64,000 nt of DNA from an uncultured Pseudomonadota bacterium (GCA_937920275.1 CALGVD010000136.1:1-64000); one strand, 5' to 3'; positions 39,538-54,753 are shown, counted from the first letter of the stretch. Numbers and translations are program-made. Notes: a model not told the origin generated them from the letters alone.

Positions 39538-40491
39538 ATGATGCCTTCCGCAAGTCTCCGCCGCCGACTCTGGCTGGTCGTCCCTCTCTGCCTGACGATG
39601 CTGGCGGGTGCGCCGCGGTCCGTGGCTGCGCAAGCCGTGGCCGTCGGCGAAGTCACGACGGCGAGCGGTGGCGACGCCGCCTTCGCCGAAGGGATGCGTA
39701 CGGTGCTGGTGCGGCTGACCGGCCGTCGCCAAGCGGCGACCGATCCGGTGTTCGCACCGCTGGTTTCGGGCGCCCGACGCTATGTGCAGGTCTACCGGCC
39801 CCCGAGCGGTGCTGCGCCGGCACGCATCACGTTCGATGCCGCAGCGGTCGAGCGCGCGGTCGTGGCCTTGGGCCAGACCACTTGGACGCGCACGCGCCCC
39901 GTGGTGGTCGGCGTCATCATCCAGCCGCCCGCGGGCGCCGATCCCGGGAAGGTCCGCACGGAACTCGAGACGGCCGCCAGCGAGCGCGGTCTGCCGCTCA
40001 AGCTCTCCTCGGCCTCTGCAGCCGGTTTGTCGGCGCAAGCGCAGGTGGCCGCCCCGGAGGCGATCGCCGCTGCACGACGCCTCGGTGGCGATGCCTTGCT
40101 GCTGGGGACCGCCGATGGTCCCGATTGGCAGTGGACCTTGTTCGAGGGTGGCGCCTTGACCGTGTTCACCGGCGGTCCTGCGTCAGGCGTCGAGGGTGCC
40201 GCAGACTACTTCGCACTCGGCGTCGCCGCTTCGAGCGGGCCTGGCACCGCGGCCGAGCTCGAGGTCGAGGGCATCGGCTCATTGGCCGATCTCGTCCGCG
40301 TGCAGCGCCTGCTCGAGTCCCTGCCCGGTGCGCGCAACGCGACCGTGGTCGCGGTCGGCGGCCCGAGGACCCGCTTCCGCGTCGAGATCCCGCGCGGGAG
40401 CGAGGGGCTCACCGAAGCGCTCCTCGCGCGCCCGGAGCTTGCGCGAAGCCGCGGCGAAGACGCTGCCTTGGTCTACCTGCTCGGACGCTGA
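39538..40491 (+). CDS. DUF2066 domain-containing exported protein
   Basis: Signal peptide-like start, then [40 protein letters not shown]. Confidence 0.75.
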   Translation: MMPSASLRRRLWLVVPLCLTMLAGAPRSVAAQAVAVGEVTTASGGDAAFAEGMRTVLVRLTGRRQAATDPVFAPLVSGARRYVQVYRPPSGAAPARITFDAAAVERAVVALGQTTWTRTRPVVVGVIIQPPAGADPGKVRTELETAASERGLPLKLSSASAAGLSAQAQVAAPEAIAAARRLGGDALLLGTADGPDWQWTLFEGGALTVFTGGPASGVEGAADYFALGVAASSGPGTAAELEVEGIGSLADLVRVQRLLESLPGARNATVVAVGGPRTRFRVEIPRGSEGLTEALLARPELARSRGEDAALVYLLGR

Positions 40492-40510
40492 GCCTGCGAG
40501 GATCGTGGAC

Positions 40511-41070
40511 ATGCTGCGTCACCTCCCGAATCTCATCTGCGTGTTGCGCATGCTGCTCACCATCCCCACTGTGGCGGCGATCTCGCGCGGTGACCATGGC
40601 GAGGCGCTCGGATTCTTCGTCATCGCAGCGTTGTCCGATGGGCTCGACGGCTACCTCGCCAAGCGTAATGGCTGGACCAGTCGGCTCGGCACCATCCTTG
40701 ACCCGTTGGCGGACAAGCTCTTGCTCGTCGCGGTGTTCATGACCTGCGTGTGGCAGGGCTTGGTGCCCACCTGGCTGGCGGTGGCGGTCATCGCCCGCGA
40801 CCTCATGATCATCGGCGGCGCGATCATCTATCGGTTCTGGTTCGGGGCGGTCGAGGGACAGCCGACCGTCTTGTCGAAGGTCAATACGGCACTGCAGATC
40901 ACGGTGGTGGTCGCGGCCTTGCTCGCAGCCTTGACCGGTCAGCCGCCCGCGGTGTTCATCGAAGCGTTGGCGATCGCGACCTTGGTGACGACCATCGCCT
41001 CGGGCACGGTTTATCTGGCGATCTTCTTCCGTCGTGGCTGGCGGCAGCTCGGCGACGCTGCGGTCGAGTG

Positions 41071-41071
<1 letters not shown>
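40511..41071 (+). CDS. CDP-alcohol phosphatidyltransferase family (PgsA-like)
   Basis: MLRHLPNLICVLRMLLTIPTVAAI; DGLDGYLAKRNGWTSRLGTILDPLADKLL (DGX2ARX8GX3DX3D-like). Confidence 0.88.
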
Positions 41072-44094
<3,023 letters not shown>

Positions 44095-44147
44095 GGGTAG
44101 GACTCAGCCTCGGAGGGGCACAACCCGACATGTTACGGTCGCAGCGA

Positions 44148-44176
44148 TTGTCCCGGAAGGTTCCCGACCCTATGAT
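44148..44176 (+). promoter_or_regulatory. Sigma70-like promoter of pssA
   Basis: TTGTCC (44148-44153), 17-nt spacer, TATGAT (44171-44176). Confidence 0.6.
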
Positions 44177-44206
44177 GCAGATGTTTTCTGCTACGCCAAG
44201 GCTCGA

Positions 44207-44214
44207 CCCCCCCC
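44207..44214 (+). repeat. C8 homopolymer directly before the pssA GTG start
   Basis: GCTCGA-CCCCCCCC-GTGAGC. Confidence 0.95.
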
Positions 44215-45006
44215 GTGAGCACCGACCCCACCCCTGATACCCCGCAGCGTCCCCGCCGCTTGGGCGTCGTCTTGTTGCCCAACCTGTTCACCACGGGCTG
44301 CCTCGCTTGCGGCTTCTTCGGCATCATCTCCGCCATCAACGGCGATTTCGGCCGGGCCTGTGCCGCCATCTATTTCGCGTTGCTGTTCGACGGTTTGGAC
44401 GGTCGTGTGGCCCGTTGGACCGGTACCGAGAGCGCGTTCGGCAAGGAGTACGACAGTCTCGCTGACATGGTGGCGTTCGGTGTCGCCCCTGCGCTGATCG
44501 CCTACCAATGGGGCATCGCCCGCATCGCGGAGTACGGCGATGCCTGGGCGCGTTTCGGTTGGGTGGCGGCGTTCCTCTATACGGTGTGCGCGGCGCTGCG
44601 CCTCGCGCGGTTCAACGCCCGAGCAGCCTCCACGGACAAGCGCTACTTCGAGGGGCTGCCGAGCCCCTCGGCTGCCGGATTCGTCGCAGCCTATGTCTGG
44701 TTCACGAGCGAATGGCGGGAGCCCGGGCTCGTCGGTCTCGTGGTGCTGTTCGTCGTACCGTTGGTGGCCGGCATGCTGATGGTGTCCCGTTTCCCCTATT
44801 CGAGCACCAAACAGGTCGACTGGAACGCGCGCGTGAAGTTCTTCTACTTCGTGATCGTGCCGCTGTCGCTGGCCTTGGTGGTCGCCGATCCGCCGCCGAT
44901 GCTGCTGTTCCTGTTCTCGATGTATGTGCTGTCGGCGCCGACGGTCTGGCTGGTGCGCCTGCTCCGGCGTCCCGGTGGCACTCCGCCGCCTGCTGCCTCG
45001 GACTGA
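44215..45006 (+). CDS. pssA: CDP-diacylglycerol--serine O-phosphatidyltransferase
   Basis: VVLLPNLFTTGCLACGFFGIISAINGDF; FDGLDGRVARWTGTESAFGKEYDSLADMVAFGVAPALIAY. Confidence 0.93.
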   Translation: MSTDPTPDTPQRPRRLGVVLLPNLFTTGCLACGFFGIISAINGDFGRACAAIYFALLFDGLDGRVARWTGTESAFGKEYDSLADMVAFGVAPALIAYQWGIARIAEYGDAWARFGWVAAFLYTVCAALRLARFNARAASTDKRYFEGLPSPSAAGFVAAYVWFTSEWREPGLVGLVVLFVVPLVAGMLMVSRFPYSSTKQVDWNARVKFFYFVIVPLSLALVVADPPPMLLFLFSMYVLSAPTVWLVRLLRRPGGTPPPAASD

Positions 45007-45026
45007 TCGCGTGACGGTGACCCGCC

Positions 45027-45752
45027 ATGGCTGACGCGGAGCGCCGCGCCGCCTATCTCGGCGTGCTCGGCATCGATCACTGGGTATTGCGGCGCGCACC
45101 CGCACCCGCATCCGCATCCGCACCTGCGCCCGCATCCGCGCCCGCACCCGCGCCCGAACCGTCGATGCCGCGGTCCGGGTGGGCGGCGCTCGAGGAAAGC
45201 GTGCGTGACTGCCGCCGCTGTGGCTTGCATCAAGGGCGCACGCAGGCGGTGTTCGGAGCCGGTGATCGGGATGCCGATTGGATGATCGTCGGCGATGCGC
45301 CGGATGAGGCGGGAGACCGACAGGGCCTGCCGTTCGCCGGACCGGCCGGACAGCTGCTCGATGCCATGCTGGGCGCGATCGGTCTGTCGCGCGATGCCGT
45401 GTTCATCGCCGGTGCGCTGAGATGCCGGCCCCCGGGCGATCGCGTAGTGCACGCCGAGGAGATCGCAGCGTGCCGCGCCCATCTTCTGCAGCAGGTGGCG
45501 ATGGTCCGGCCGCGGATCATCCTGGCGTTCGGTCCTGTGGCGGCTCAAGGGCTGCTCGGCCCGCAGGTGGCGCTCGACGGGTCGCTCGATGGGCTGCGGG
45601 GTGCGGTCCACCGCTGTGCCGTCGATACCCCGGTCGTAGTCACGTATCATCCGGCTGCTTTGCTGCACAGCCCGGGCGATAAACGCAAGGCATGGGAAGA
45701 TCTCAAGTTCGCGCGCCAGGTGCGCGCAGGACTGGAACCGATCAGGGAATGA
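45027..45752 (+). CDS. Uracil-DNA glycosylase, family 4-like (4Fe-4S)
   Basis: CRRCGLHQGRTQAVFGAG, DAPDEAGDRQGLPFAGPAGQLLDAMLGAIGLSRDAVFIAGALRCRPPGDR, VVVTYHPAALLH. Confidence 0.88.
   Translation: MADAERRAAYLGVLGIDHWVLRRAPAPASASAPAPASAPAPAPEPSMPRSGWAALEESVRDCRRCGLHQGRTQAVFGAGDRDADWMIVGDAPDEAGDRQGLPFAGPAGQLLDAMLGAIGLSRDAVFIAGALRCRPPGDRVVHAEEIAACRAHLLQQVAMVRPRIILAFGPVAAQGLLGPQVALDGSLDGLRGAVHRCAVDTPVVVTYHPAALLHSPGDKRKAWEDLKFARQVRAGLEPIRE
45094..45156 (+). repeat. Degenerate hexanucleotide repeat (GCACCC/GCATCC/GCGCCC) encoding an Ala-Pro/Ser linker
   Basis: About 10 units; translates as APAPASASAPAPASAPAPAPEP. Confidence 0.9.
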
Positions 45753-45768
45753 CCGCAGCCGACACACC

Positions 45769-46248
45769 ATGGCCACCGCTCCGCAACACCTGCCGACCCC
45801 GACGTTCAGTCTTCGTGCGATGCGCGAGGACGACCTGTCCAGCGTCGCGGCGGCCGAGCGCGATTCCTACGCGTTCCCCTGGAGCGAAGGGGTGTTCCGG
45901 GATTGCCTCCGAGCCGGCTATATCTGCCGCGTCGCCGAGATCGACCACCGGTTGGTGGGATACGGCATCCTCAGCGTCGGCGCCGGCGAGGCGCATATCC
46001 TCAATGTCTGTGTGCGAGCCGAGTACCGCTGTCGCGGACTCGGTCGGCGCCTCGTGACCGCTATGTTCGATCTCGGACGGGCCTACGGGGCATCCGATCT
46101 CTTCCTCGAAGTACGACCGAGCAACGCGACCGCGATCCGGCTCTACCAGTCGCTCGGACTCGCGCAGGTCGGGCTGCGTCGCGGCTACTACCAAGCCGCT
46201 GACGGGCGCGAGGACGCGATCGTCATGCGTCTGCGGCTCGCGCCGTGA
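45769..46248 (+). CDS. rimI: Ribosomal protein S18-alanine N-acetyltransferase (GNAT)
   Basis: [89 protein letters not shown]. Confidence 0.9.
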   Translation: MATAPQHLPTPTFSLRAMREDDLSSVAAAERDSYAFPWSEGVFRDCLRAGYICRVAEIDHRLVGYGILSVGAGEAHILNVCVRAEYRCRGLGRRLVTAMFDLGRAYGASDLFLEVRPSNATAIRLYQSLGLAQVGLRRGYYQAADGREDAIVMRLRLAP

Positions 46249-46273
46249 GCGTCGACCTGATGAGCCGCGCCCG

Positions 46274-47857
46274 ATGAATCCGACACAGGAGATCGAGCGT
46301 CGCCGGACTTTCGCCATCGTCTCCCATCCGGATGCCGGCAAGACCACGCTCACCGAGAAGTTGTTGCTGTTCGGCGGTGCGATCCAGCTCGCCGGTACGG
46401 TCAAGGGCCGCAAGGCGGCGCGCCACGCCACATCCGACTGGATGCGCCTCGAGCAGCAGCGCGGCATCTCCGTCACCTCCTCGGTGATGCAGTTCCCCTA
46501 TGGGGGCTGCGTCGTCAATCTGCTCGACACACCGGGTCACGAAGATTTCTCTGAAGACACCTATCGGACGCTCACCGCGGTGGATTCCGCCCTGATGGTG
46601 ATCGACTGCGCCAAGGGCGTCGAAGAGCGCACGATCAAACTGATGGAGGTCTGCAGGCTGCGCGACACGCCGATCATGACCTTCATCAACAAGCTCGATC
46701 GCGAGGGGCGTGCGTCCATCGAGTTGCTGGATGAGATCGAGCGGGTGCTCGGCATCGCCACCGCGCCGGTGACTTGGCCGATCGGCATGGGGCGCGACCT
46801 CAAGGGCATCTATCACCTCGCCGAAGACCGGATCTATGTCTACGAAGCCGGCGAGCGCGGTCGGGTCGGTGAGAACCAGATCATCGATGGACTACACAGC
46901 GAAGCCGGGCGCGAGCTGCTCGGCGACGACGCCGCGAGGTTCGACAACGAGATCGAGCTGGTGCGGGGCGCCACGCAAGCCTTCGAGATGCCGGCCTACC
47001 TCGCCGGTCGCCAGACACCGGTGTTCTTCGGTTCGGCGATCTCGAACTTCGGGGTCGAGGAACTGCTGAAGGCTTTCACGACGTTCGCGCCGGGCCCGCA
47101 GCCACGCGGTACCCGCCAGCGATCGGTCGAGGCTACCGAGCCGAAACTCAGCGGTTTCGTCTTCAAGATCCAGGCGAACATGGACCCTGCGCATCGCGAC
47201 CGGATCGCCTTCCTGCGGCTGTGCTCGGGCAGATACGTCCGCGGCATGAAGATGCACCATGTCCGCCTCGACAAGGATGTGCGGATCGCCGATGCGCTGA
47301 CTTTCCTCGCGGCAGACCGGTCCACCGCCGATGACGCGTACGCAGGGGACATCATCGGTCTGCACAACCACGGCACCATCAACATCGGCGATTCCTTCAC
47401 CGAGGGCGAGGAGCTGGTGTTCACCGGGATACCGAATTTTGCGCCGGAGCTGTTCCGTCGTGCGGTGCTCAAAGATCCCCTCAAAGCCAAGGCCTTGTCC
47501 AAGGGACTCGGTCAACTCTGTGAGGAGGGCGCGACGCAGCTGTTCCGGCCGCTGCGGAACAACGACCAGATCTTGGGTGCGGTCGGTCCGCTGCAGTTCG
47601 AGGTGGTCGCTTTCCGGCTGCAGGACGAATACTCCGTGCAGTGCGCTTTCGAGCCGATCTCCGTCCAGACCGCGCGCTGGGTCTACTGCGACGATGATCG
47701 CAAGCTCGCCGAGTTCCGCACCAAGGCTTACGATCACCTCGCGGTCGATCACGGCGGGTCGCTCGTGTACCTCGCGCCCTCGCGCGTCAATCTCGGTCTC
47801 ACGATCGAGCGTTGGCCCGAGATATCGTTCCGCGAAACCCGCGAGCATGCGGCGTGA
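46274..47857 (+). CDS. prfC: Peptide chain release factor 3
   Basis: [69 protein letters not shown]. Confidence 0.97.
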   Translation: MNPTQEIERRRTFAIVSHPDAGKTTLTEKLLLFGGAIQLAGTVKGRKAARHATSDWMRLEQQRGISVTSSVMQFPYGGCVVNLLDTPGHEDFSEDTYRTLTAVDSALMVIDCAKGVEERTIKLMEVCRLRDTPIMTFINKLDREGRASIELLDEIERVLGIATAPVTWPIGMGRDLKGIYHLAEDRIYVYEAGERGRVGENQIIDGLHSEAGRELLGDDAARFDNEIELVRGATQAFEMPAYLAGRQTPVFFGSAISNFGVEELLKAFTTFAPGPQPRGTRQRSVEATEPKLSGFVFKIQANMDPAHRDRIAFLRLCSGRYVRGMKMHHVRLDKDVRIADALTFLAADRSTADDAYAGDIIGLHNHGTINIGDSFTEGEELVFTGIPNFAPELFRRAVLKDPLKAKALSKGLGQLCEEGATQLFRPLRNNDQILGAVGPLQFEVVAFRLQDEYSVQCAFEPISVQTARWVYCDDDRKLAEFRTKAYDHLAVDHGGSLVYLAPSRVNLGLTIERWPEISFRETREHAA

Positions 47858-49119
47858 CGAGCCCCTACAAACGCCGCGACACGATCTCTTGGGCGTTCTA
47901 CGACTGGGCGAACTCGGCGTTCTTCACCACGGTGCTTGCAGGGTTCTTCCCGGTCTTCTTCCAGAAATTCTGGAGCGTGGGCGTCGATCCGACGGTGAGC
48001 ACTTCGCGGCTCGGCTTCGCCAACGGCATCGCGGGTCTGTTGCTGGCGATCCTCGCGCCGGTGCTCGGCGCCATGGCCGACCGAGCGGGCGGGCGTAAGC
48101 GACAGTTGGTCGGCTGGACGCTGCTCGGCGTCGCGGGTACGGCTGCGCTCGGCTTCGTCGGCGAGGGCGAGTGGTGGTGGGCCGCCGTCTTTTTCATGGT
48201 CGCCGCGATCGGCGCCAACGCCGCGAACATCTTCTATGACGCCTTGTTGCTCGATGTGTCGGAGCCGCAGGACTACGATCGGGTGTCGGCGTTCGGATAT
48301 TCGCTCGGCTACCTCGGCGGCGGGCTGTTGTTCGCGTTCAACGTCCTGATGACGCTTAAGCCGCATTGGTTCGGTCTGGCAGATGCCGCGGAGGCGGTCC
48401 GTGTGTCGTTCATCAGCGTCGCGGTCTGGTGGTTCGTGTTCATGCTGCCGGCGGCGCGTTATGTGCGCGAGCGACCGCCCAAGGACCCTGCCGTGGGTCT
48501 CTGGATCAGCATCAGCGAGGGTCTGCGTGGACTGCGTACGACGCTCTCGCACATCAGGCAGTACCGCGAGGTCAGTCTGTTCCTGTTGGCGTACTGGCTC
48601 TACATCGACGGTGTCCATACGATCTACACCATGGCGGTCGATTACGGCGTGGCGCTCGGTCTGCCGAGTTCCAGCTTGCTCGCGGCACTCTTGCTCACGC
48701 AGTTCGTGGCCTTCCCGTCGGCGTTGGCGCTCGGCTGGCTAGGCAACCGGATAGGTCCTAAGCGCGGCATCCTGATCTGCATCGCGGTCTATCTGGCTGC
48801 GACGATCTATGCCTGGTTCCTCGACACGGTGACCGAGTTCTTCGCGTTGGCGGTCGTCATCGGCCTGGTGCAGGGCGGCGTGCAGAGTCTGTCGCGCTCG
48901 TTCTTCGGTCGCTTGGTGCCCGAGGGGAAGGGCGGTGAGTTCTTCGGCTTCTACAACATGATGGGCAAGTTCGCGAGTTTCTTGGGTCCGATCCTGATCG
49001 GGACAGTGGCGCTTTTGACCGGCGACTCGCGGCTCTCGATCAGCTCACTCGTGGTGCTGTTCCTGCTCGGTGGCTGGGTGTTGTGGCGTGTCCCCGACCC
49101 GACGCGAAAGGGTGCCTGA
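47854..49119 (+). CDS. MFS transporter, UMF1 family
   Basis: [60 protein letters not shown]. Confidence 0.87.
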   Translation: MTSPYKRRDTISWAFYDWANSAFFTTVLAGFFPVFFQKFWSVGVDPTVSTSRLGFANGIAGLLLAILAPVLGAMADRAGGRKRQLVGWTLLGVAGTAALGFVGEGEWWWAAVFFMVAAIGANAANIFYDALLLDVSEPQDYDRVSAFGYSLGYLGGGLLFAFNVLMTLKPHWFGLADAAEAVRVSFISVAVWWFVFMLPAARYVRERPPKDPAVGLWISISEGLRGLRTTLSHIRQYREVSLFLLAYWLYIDGVHTIYTMAVDYGVALGLPSSSLLAALLLTQFVAFPSALALGWLGNRIGPKRGILICIAVYLAATIYAWFLDTVTEFFALAVVIGLVQGGVQSLSRSFFGRLVPEGKGGEFFGFYNMMGKFASFLGPILIGTVALLTGDSRLSISSLVVLFLLGGWVLWRVPDPTRKGA

Positions 49120-49721
49120 TGTCGGTCGAGGGTCAGGGTCGTTTTCCGCTGTTGCCGCCGCAGGTGCCGCAAGTCGGCGGCCTTTGGCGACGGGTGGTCG
49201 GCGTCGTCGGCCTATGGCTTGCTGGCTGGCGCATCGACGGGACTTACCCGCCACTACAGAAATTCGTGATCGTGGTCGCCCCGCACACCTCCAACTGGGA
49301 CTTCGTCTTCGGCTTCCTCGCCTACCTCGCGATGCGCATGGATGCCTCTTGGCTTGCGAAGGAGGCCGCGCTCTCCGGGCCGTTCGGTCGGTTAGGTCGC
49401 CGTTTCGGCGGTATCCCCGTCGATCGCGGTCGAGCCGGTCACATGGTGGAGACCTGTGCGGCGCAGTTCGCGGCACGCAAGGGCTTGGTGTTGGTGATCA
49501 CCCCTGAAGGGACGCGCAAGAAAGTCCCGGCGTGGAAACGCGGCTACCATCGCATCGCGTTGCGGGCCGGAGTGCCGATCGTGCCCGTGGCCATCGACTT
49601 CTCGCGTCGTGCCGTGACCTTCGGGCCGCCTGTCGAGCCGACGGCGGACGCCGATGCGGACGAGCGCCGGTTGCAGCAGTTCTTCCATGCCGGCATGGCC
49701 CGGCATCCGTCGCAGTACTGA
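49119..49721 (+). CDS. 1-acyl-sn-glycerol-3-phosphate acyltransferase (PlsC-like) family
   Basis: VVAPHTSNWDFVFGFLAYLAMRMDASWLAKEAAL (HX4D); ITPEGTRKKVPAWKRGYHRIALRAGVPIVPVAIDFS. Confidence 0.88.
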   Translation: MSVEGQGRFPLLPPQVPQVGGLWRRVVGVVGLWLAGWRIDGTYPPLQKFVIVVAPHTSNWDFVFGFLAYLAMRMDASWLAKEAALSGPFGRLGRRFGGIPVDRGRAGHMVETCAAQFAARKGLVLVITPEGTRKKVPAWKRGYHRIALRAGVPIVPVAIDFSRRAVTFGPPVEPTADADADERRLQQFFHAGMARHPSQY

Positions 49722-49723
49722 CT

Positions 49724-50419
49724 TCAAACGGAAGACGGGTCCGCCTGCCAGGCGGCGGGATCGAGCGCGAAAGAGGTCGCCAGCAGCCGGTACAGGTCCG
49801 GGTGATGATCGCGCAGCTCGGCGGGCAAAGAAAAGAACAGTTCCGCCGATACCGCGAGGAACTCGGTGAGATCCTCCGCGCCATACGGGTCGAGCAAGGT
49901 CGGTTCGCCGCGATCCACCGCATCACAGAGTTCCGCGTAAGCCGCCTCCAGTTCGGCGTGCGCTGTGGGGTCGCCGCCCGGGCGTGTCTGCTCGAGGAAG
50001 TGGGTGAACTCGTGGATCACGACGTTGTAGCCGTCGTCACGCGTTTCGGCGTCCTGCACATCACGCCAGGAGAGCACGATGCGATCGCCGTCGATCGCAA
50101 GGCCGGAGAGCGCGCGCCAGCCCTCGGTCACCACCCCGGTGTCCTCGTCTTCGAAGGACTCCTCGACCACGAACTCATCCGGGTGCAGGGTGACGCCGTG
50201 CAGCGACTCATACCCATCGTCTGACTGCCCCAAGGTCACAAGACAGGCCTGCGCGGCGATGCTCGAACGCATCGAGTCGTCGACCTCGAGCCCCCCGGCG
50301 CCGGTGAAGGGCACGCGGCGGAGGAACGACTCGACCCGCCCGCTCAGACGGGTCTGCAGGTCGGGAGGAAGACGGCGCCAGAGGCGCACCCGCTCATCGA
50401 GCGGTCGGTCGTCGGTCAT
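49724..50419 (-). CDS. Zinc-dependent peptidase, M90/MtfA-like
   Basis: VTLHPDEFVVEESFEDEDTGVVTEGWRALSG...NVVIHEFTHFLEQ (HEXXH); LTEFLAVSAELFFSLPAELRDHHPDLYRLL. Confidence 0.85.
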   Translation of the reverse strand: MTDDRPLDERVRLWRRLPPDLQTRLSGRVESFLRRVPFTGAGGLEVDDSMRSSIAAQACLVTLGQSDDGYESLHGVTLHPDEFVVEESFEDEDTGVVTEGWRALSGLAIDGDRIVLSWRDVQDAETRDDGYNVVIHEFTHFLEQTRPGGDPTAHAELEAAYAELCDAVDRGEPTLLDPYGAEDLTEFLAVSAELFFSLPAELRDHHPDLYRLLATSFALDPAAWQADPSSV

Positions 50420-50424
50420 GGCGT

Positions 50425-53217
50425 TCAGAGCAGCAGCCGGACCCGGTCCGATTGCGCCTCGAGGCTGACGAGGGTCCGCTCGAACTCGGCCACCCGACCT
50501 TGCTCCTGCGCAACCACCTCGAGCGGGGCATTGCGTACGAAGTTCTCGTTGGCAAGCTTGGCGGTGGCACGCTGGATCTCTTCGCGCAGCTTTGCCGCAC
50601 GCTTATCGAGGCGCGCAAGCTCGGCTTGCGGGTCGATCAGTCCCGCCATCGGGACCAGTGCCCGCATCGCGCCGACGACGGCGAGCGCGGCGGGCGGAGC
50701 GACCTCACCGGCATCCAGGATCCGCAGACTCTCGAGGCCCGCCAGTCGGCTGAGGTACGCCCCATGGGCTGCGATACGGATACGATCCTGCGCGCTGGCA
50801 TCGTCGAGCAGCACGGGCAGCCGCCTCGCAGGACTGATGTCCATCTCACCGCGGATCTGCCGGATCCCCAGCACGAACGCCTTGATCCACTCGACATCCG
50901 TCTCGGCATCCGGATCGAGGGAGGATCCTGCCGCAGTCGGCCAACGGGCGGTCATGATCGTCTGGCCGGAGGTCGGTACGACACCGGCGAGCGGCGCGAC
51001 ACGCTGCCAGATCTCTTCGGTGATGAAGGGCATCAGCGGATGCCAGGCGCGCAGCAGCGTCTCGAGCACTTCGAGCAGGGTGCGTCTTGCGGCACGACGC
51101 TGGGCCTGCGGCAGCGAGGTGTCCTGGAGGATGGGTTTCGTGAGTTCGAGGTACCAGTCGCAGAATTCGTACCAGGTGAACTCGTAGAGCGCCGTGGCCG
51201 CGAAATCGAACCGATACTCCGCAAAGCCCGCCTCGACCTTGGCGAGGGTCTGGCCCAGCCGCGAGACGATCCAGCGGTCGGCGACGCCCGGCGTGGCCTC
51301 ACCGCTCCGCAGCTGCGGATCGAGTGGGGCGCCGTTCTCGCCCTCGGCCATCATCAGCACGAAACGCGAGGCGTTCCAGAGCTTGTTGCAGAAGTTCCGG
51401 TTGCCCCCGACGCGCGCGAGGTCGAAGCGCAGGTCCGAACTTTGGGTCGCAAGCGAGGCGAAGGTGAGGCGTAATGCGTCGGTGCCGTGCGCCTCGATGC
51501 CTTGCGGGAAGGCCTTGCGGGTCGCTTTCTCGATGCTCGGGGCGAGACGCGGTTGCATCAGTCCGGTGGTGCGCTTGCGCACGAGATCCTCGAGGGCGAT
51601 GCCGTCGACGATGTCGAGCGGGTCGATGACGTTGCCCTTCGACTTCGACATCTTTTGGCCTTCGGAGTCGCGGATCAGCCCGTGTACATACACCTCGCGG
51701 AAGGGCACCTCGCCCGTGAATTTGATGCCCATCATGATCATGCGGGCGACCCAAAAAAATATGATGTCGAAGCCCGTGACGAGCACGGCGGTGGGGTAGA
51801 ACCGCTTCAGCGTGGCGACATCGTCTGGCCAGTCGAGCGTGGAGAACGGCCAGAGCGCCGAGGAGAACCAGGTGTCGAGCACATCCTCGTCTTGGCGGAG
51901 TGGCAGATCGTCAGCGAGGCCGTGGCGGGCGCGCACCTCTTCGAGCGTGCGACCGACATAGACCCGACCGGCATCGTCGTACCACGCCGGGATCCGATGG
52001 CCCCACCAGAGTTGCCGGCTGATGCACCAGTCCTTGATGTTGCGCATCCACTCAAAATAAGTCCGCGACCAGTTCTCCGGGACGAAACGTATCGAACCGT
52101 CCTCGACGGCCTTGATCGCAGGCGCGGCGAGCGGCGCGATGCGCACATACCATTGGTCCGTGAGGTAGGGCTCGATGACCGCCCCGGAGCGGTCGCCACG
52201 CGGCACCATGAGCTTGTGCGGGTCGATGCGCTCGAGGAGGCCCGCGACCTCGAGTTCGGTCACGACCCGCTTGCGCGCCTCGAAGCGGTCGAGACCGCGG
52301 AAGCGTTCGGGCACCTCGTCGTTCATGCGTGCATCAGGCGTGAAGACGTTGATGCGGGGCAGTCCGTGACGCTCGCCGACCTCTTGATCGTTGAAGTCGT
52401 GGGCGGGTGTGATCTTCACGCAGCCCGTGCCGAACTCCGGGTCGACGTAGTCGTCGGCGATGATCGGGATCTCGCGTTCGGCGAGCGGCAGGCGCAGCGT
52501 TTTGCCGACGAGCGCGGCATAGCGTGGATCACCGGGGTGGACCGCGACTGCGACATCGCCCAGCATCGTCTCGGGTCGTGTCGTGGCGACGACGAGGTGA
52601 CCGCTGCCGTCGGCGAGCGGATAGCGCAGGTGCCAGAGCGAACCGTCCTCTTCGGTGTTCAGCACTTCGAGATCGGACACGGCGGTCTGTAGCACGGGAT
52701 CCCAGTTCACGAGCCGCTTACCGCGGTAGATCAGACCCTCGTCGTGCAGGCGTACGAACACCTCGGTGACGGTTCGCGAGAGACCCTCGTCCATGGTGAA
52801 ACGGTCGCGCGACCAATCGACCGAGGCGCCAAGCCGGCGCATCTGGCGTGCGATGGTGCCACCCGACTCGCTTTTCCATTGCCAGACCCGCTCGATGAAA
52901 GCCTCACGACCGAGACCTGCGCGGGTCAGGCCTTCTCCCTCGAGTCGACGCTCCACGACCATCTGCGTGGCGATGCCGGCATGGTCGGTACCCGGCTGCC
53001 ACAGCGCCGCATCGCCGCGCATGCGGCGGTAGCGGGTGAGCGCGTCCATGATGGTGTCCTGGAACGCATGCCCCATGTGCAGCGTGCCCGTGACGTTCGG
53101 CGGCGGGATGACGATGCAATAGCCCGGTCCGTCCCCCTGCGGCGCGAAGAGGCCGGAGGCCTCCCACTGCGCGTAGAGGCGCTGCTCGATGTCGGCAGGC
53201 GCGTAGACCTTGTCCAT
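50425..53217 (-). CDS. valS: Valyl-tRNA synthetase
   Basis: [50 protein letters not shown]. Confidence 0.97.
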   Translation of the reverse strand: MDKVYAPADIEQRLYAQWEASGLFAPQGDGPGYCIVIPPPNVTGTLHMGHAFQDTIMDALTRYRRMRGDAALWQPGTDHAGIATQMVVERRLEGEGLTRAGLGREAFIERVWQWKSESGGTIARQMRRLGASVDWSRDRFTMDEGLSRTVTEVFVRLHDEGLIYRGKRLVNWDPVLQTAVSDLEVLNTEEDGSLWHLRYPLADGSGHLVVATTRPETMLGDVAVAVHPGDPRYAALVGKTLRLPLAEREIPIIADDYVDPEFGTGCVKITPAHDFNDQEVGERHGLPRINVFTPDARMNDEVPERFRGLDRFEARKRVVTELEVAGLLERIDPHKLMVPRGDRSGAVIEPYLTDQWYVRIAPLAAPAIKAVEDGSIRFVPENWSRTYFEWMRNIKDWCISRQLWWGHRIPAWYDDAGRVYVGRTLEEVRARHGLADDLPLRQDEDVLDTWFSSALWPFSTLDWPDDVATLKRFYPTAVLVTGFDIIFFWVARMIMMGIKFTGEVPFREVYVHGLIRDSEGQKMSKSKGNVIDPLDIVDGIALEDLVRKRTTGLMQPRLAPSIEKATRKAFPQGIEAHGTDALRLTFASLATQSSDLRFDLARVGGNRNFCNKLWNASRFVLMMAEGENGAPLDPQLRSGEATPGVADRWIVSRLGQTLAKVEAGFAEYRFDFAATALYEFTWYEFCDWYLELTKPILQDTSLPQAQRRAARRTLLEVLETLLRAWHPLMPFITEEIWQRVAPLAGVVPTSGQTIMTARWPTAAGSSLDPDAETDVEWIKAFVLGIRQIRGEMDISPARRLPVLLDDASAQDRIRIAAHGAYLSRLAGLESLRILDAGEVAPPAALAVVGAMRALVPMAGLIDPQAELARLDKRAAKLREEIQRATAKLANENFVRNAPLEVVAQEQGRVAEFERTLVSLEAQSDRVRLLL

Positions 53218-53233
53218 GGTCGCTGACTGGGGC

Positions 53234-54730
53234 TCAGCGACGCGACGCGGCGCGTCGCAGCAGGAAGTCGGTCAGCAGCGCCACGGGTCGCCCCGTGCTG
53301 CCCTTGGCGCCGCCGCCCACATAAGCCGAACCGGCGATGTCCATATGCGCCCAGCGCAAACCCTTGGTGAAGCGCCCGAGGAACGCCCCTGCGGTGATCG
53401 CACCACCGTCACGGCCGGCGATGTTGGCAAGGTCTGCGAAGTTGCTCTTGAGTTGTTCGCCATACTCTTCGGTGAGCGGCAACTGCCAGGCGCGATCATC
53501 GGCGCGCAGGCCGGACTCGACGAGTTCGCGGGCGAGGGCGTCGTCGTTGGCCATGACGCCCGTGTGGTGCATGCCGAGGGCGATCACGCAGGCGCCGGTC
53601 AGCGTGGCGAGGTCCACCACGGCCTGCGGCTTGAAGCGGCGCGCATAGTGCAGCGCGTCGCAGAGGATCAGCCGTCCTTCAGCATCGGTGTTGAGGATCT
53701 CGACGGTGACTCCCGCGGCGCTCGTGACGATGTCGCCTGGCTTGATCGCACGGCCGCTCGGCATGTTCTCGCAGGTGGGTACGAGGCCGACCACATTGAG
53801 CGGCAGACCAAGTTCCGCGACGACCGACATCGTGGCGATGACGGCGGCGGCGCCCGACATGTCGAACTTCATCTCGTCCATCGCGCCGGGATCTTTGAGC
53901 GAGATGCCGCCGGTGTCGAAGGTGATCCCCTTCCCGACCAGCACGATCGGCGCCCGGGGACCCCGCGACGCCTTGTACTCGATGACGATGAACTTGGGCG
54001 GTTGATCGCTGCCCTGCGTGACGGCGAGGAAGCAGCCCATCTTCTCGGCGCGGATCTCCGCCTCCTCGAGGACGCGTACGCGGATCGAGGGATAACGGGC
54101 GGCGAGGGCGGTCGACTGTTCAGCGAGATAGCTCGGGGTGCAGACATTGCCCGGCAGGTTCGCGAGGTCGCGCATCATGCGAGCCCCTTGGCCCGAGGCT
54201 TGACCGTGGACGAGGCCGCGGCGGGCTGCTGCGGCGCCTGACGGGCGCACCGGACCGAACACGAGGCGCGACAGCGCGGGCGCGGCGGCCTTGGTCCCAG
54301 ATTTGAGATCGTTCACCCGATAGAGCGCGCCGTGCGCGGTCTCGGCGGCCGACCGACCGAAAAGATAGTCGTCGAGCGCCCGCGGCTCGGGACGGGTGAG
54401 TGCGATCGCGGCACTCGCCACCTTGGTGCGCGAGAGGGCGCCGACGGCGGCGGCGAGCGCGCGACGCCAGCTGCGGCGCGAGACCTCTTTGCCGCCTTGG
54501 CCGACGAGCAACAGCCGGGTGGCCTTGAGCCGCGGGAAGGCCGGCAACAGCAGTGTTTCGGCGAGGCGGCCCGGGAAATCACCGCGCTTCAGGAAGCGAC
54601 CCAAGGCGCCGTTGCACTGCCGGTCTATGGAAGCGGCCGCGGCGGAGAGCTCGCCGTTGTCGTGGACACCGACCACGAGGCAATCGACCGTGATACGGGC
54701 TGGGCTGCTGGTGAAGATCTCGAACTGCAT
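53234..54730 (-). CDS. pepA: Leucyl aminopeptidase
   Basis: [53 protein letters not shown]. Confidence 0.97.
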   Translation of the reverse strand: MQFEIFTSSPARITVDCLVVGVHDNGELSAAAASIDRQCNGALGRFLKRGDFPGRLAETLLLPAFPRLKATRLLLVGQGGKEVSRRSWRRALAAAVGALSRTKVASAAIALTRPEPRALDDYLFGRSAAETAHGALYRVNDLKSGTKAAAPALSRLVFGPVRPSGAAAARRGLVHGQASGQGARMMRDLANLPGNVCTPSYLAEQSTALAARYPSIRVRVLEEAEIRAEKMGCFLAVTQGSDQPPKFIVIEYKASRGPRAPIVLVGKGITFDTGGISLKDPGAMDEMKFDMSGAAAVIATMSVVAELGLPLNVVGLVPTCENMPSGRAIKPGDIVTSAAGVTVEILNTDAEGRLILCDALHYARRFKPQAVVDLATLTGACVIALGMHHTGVMANDDALARELVESGLRADDRAWQLPLTEEYGEQLKSNFADLANIAGRDGGAITAGAFLGRFTKGLRWAHMDIAGSAYVGGGAKGSTGRPVALLTDFLLRRAASRR

Positions 54731-54743
54731 GGGGCGCTCCGCA

Positions 54744-54753
54744 GGGGGGGGGG
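54744..54753 (+). repeat. G10 homopolymer in the pepA/lptF divergent region
   Basis: CTCCGCA-GGGGGGGGGG-TTTCGGATG. Confidence 0.95.
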
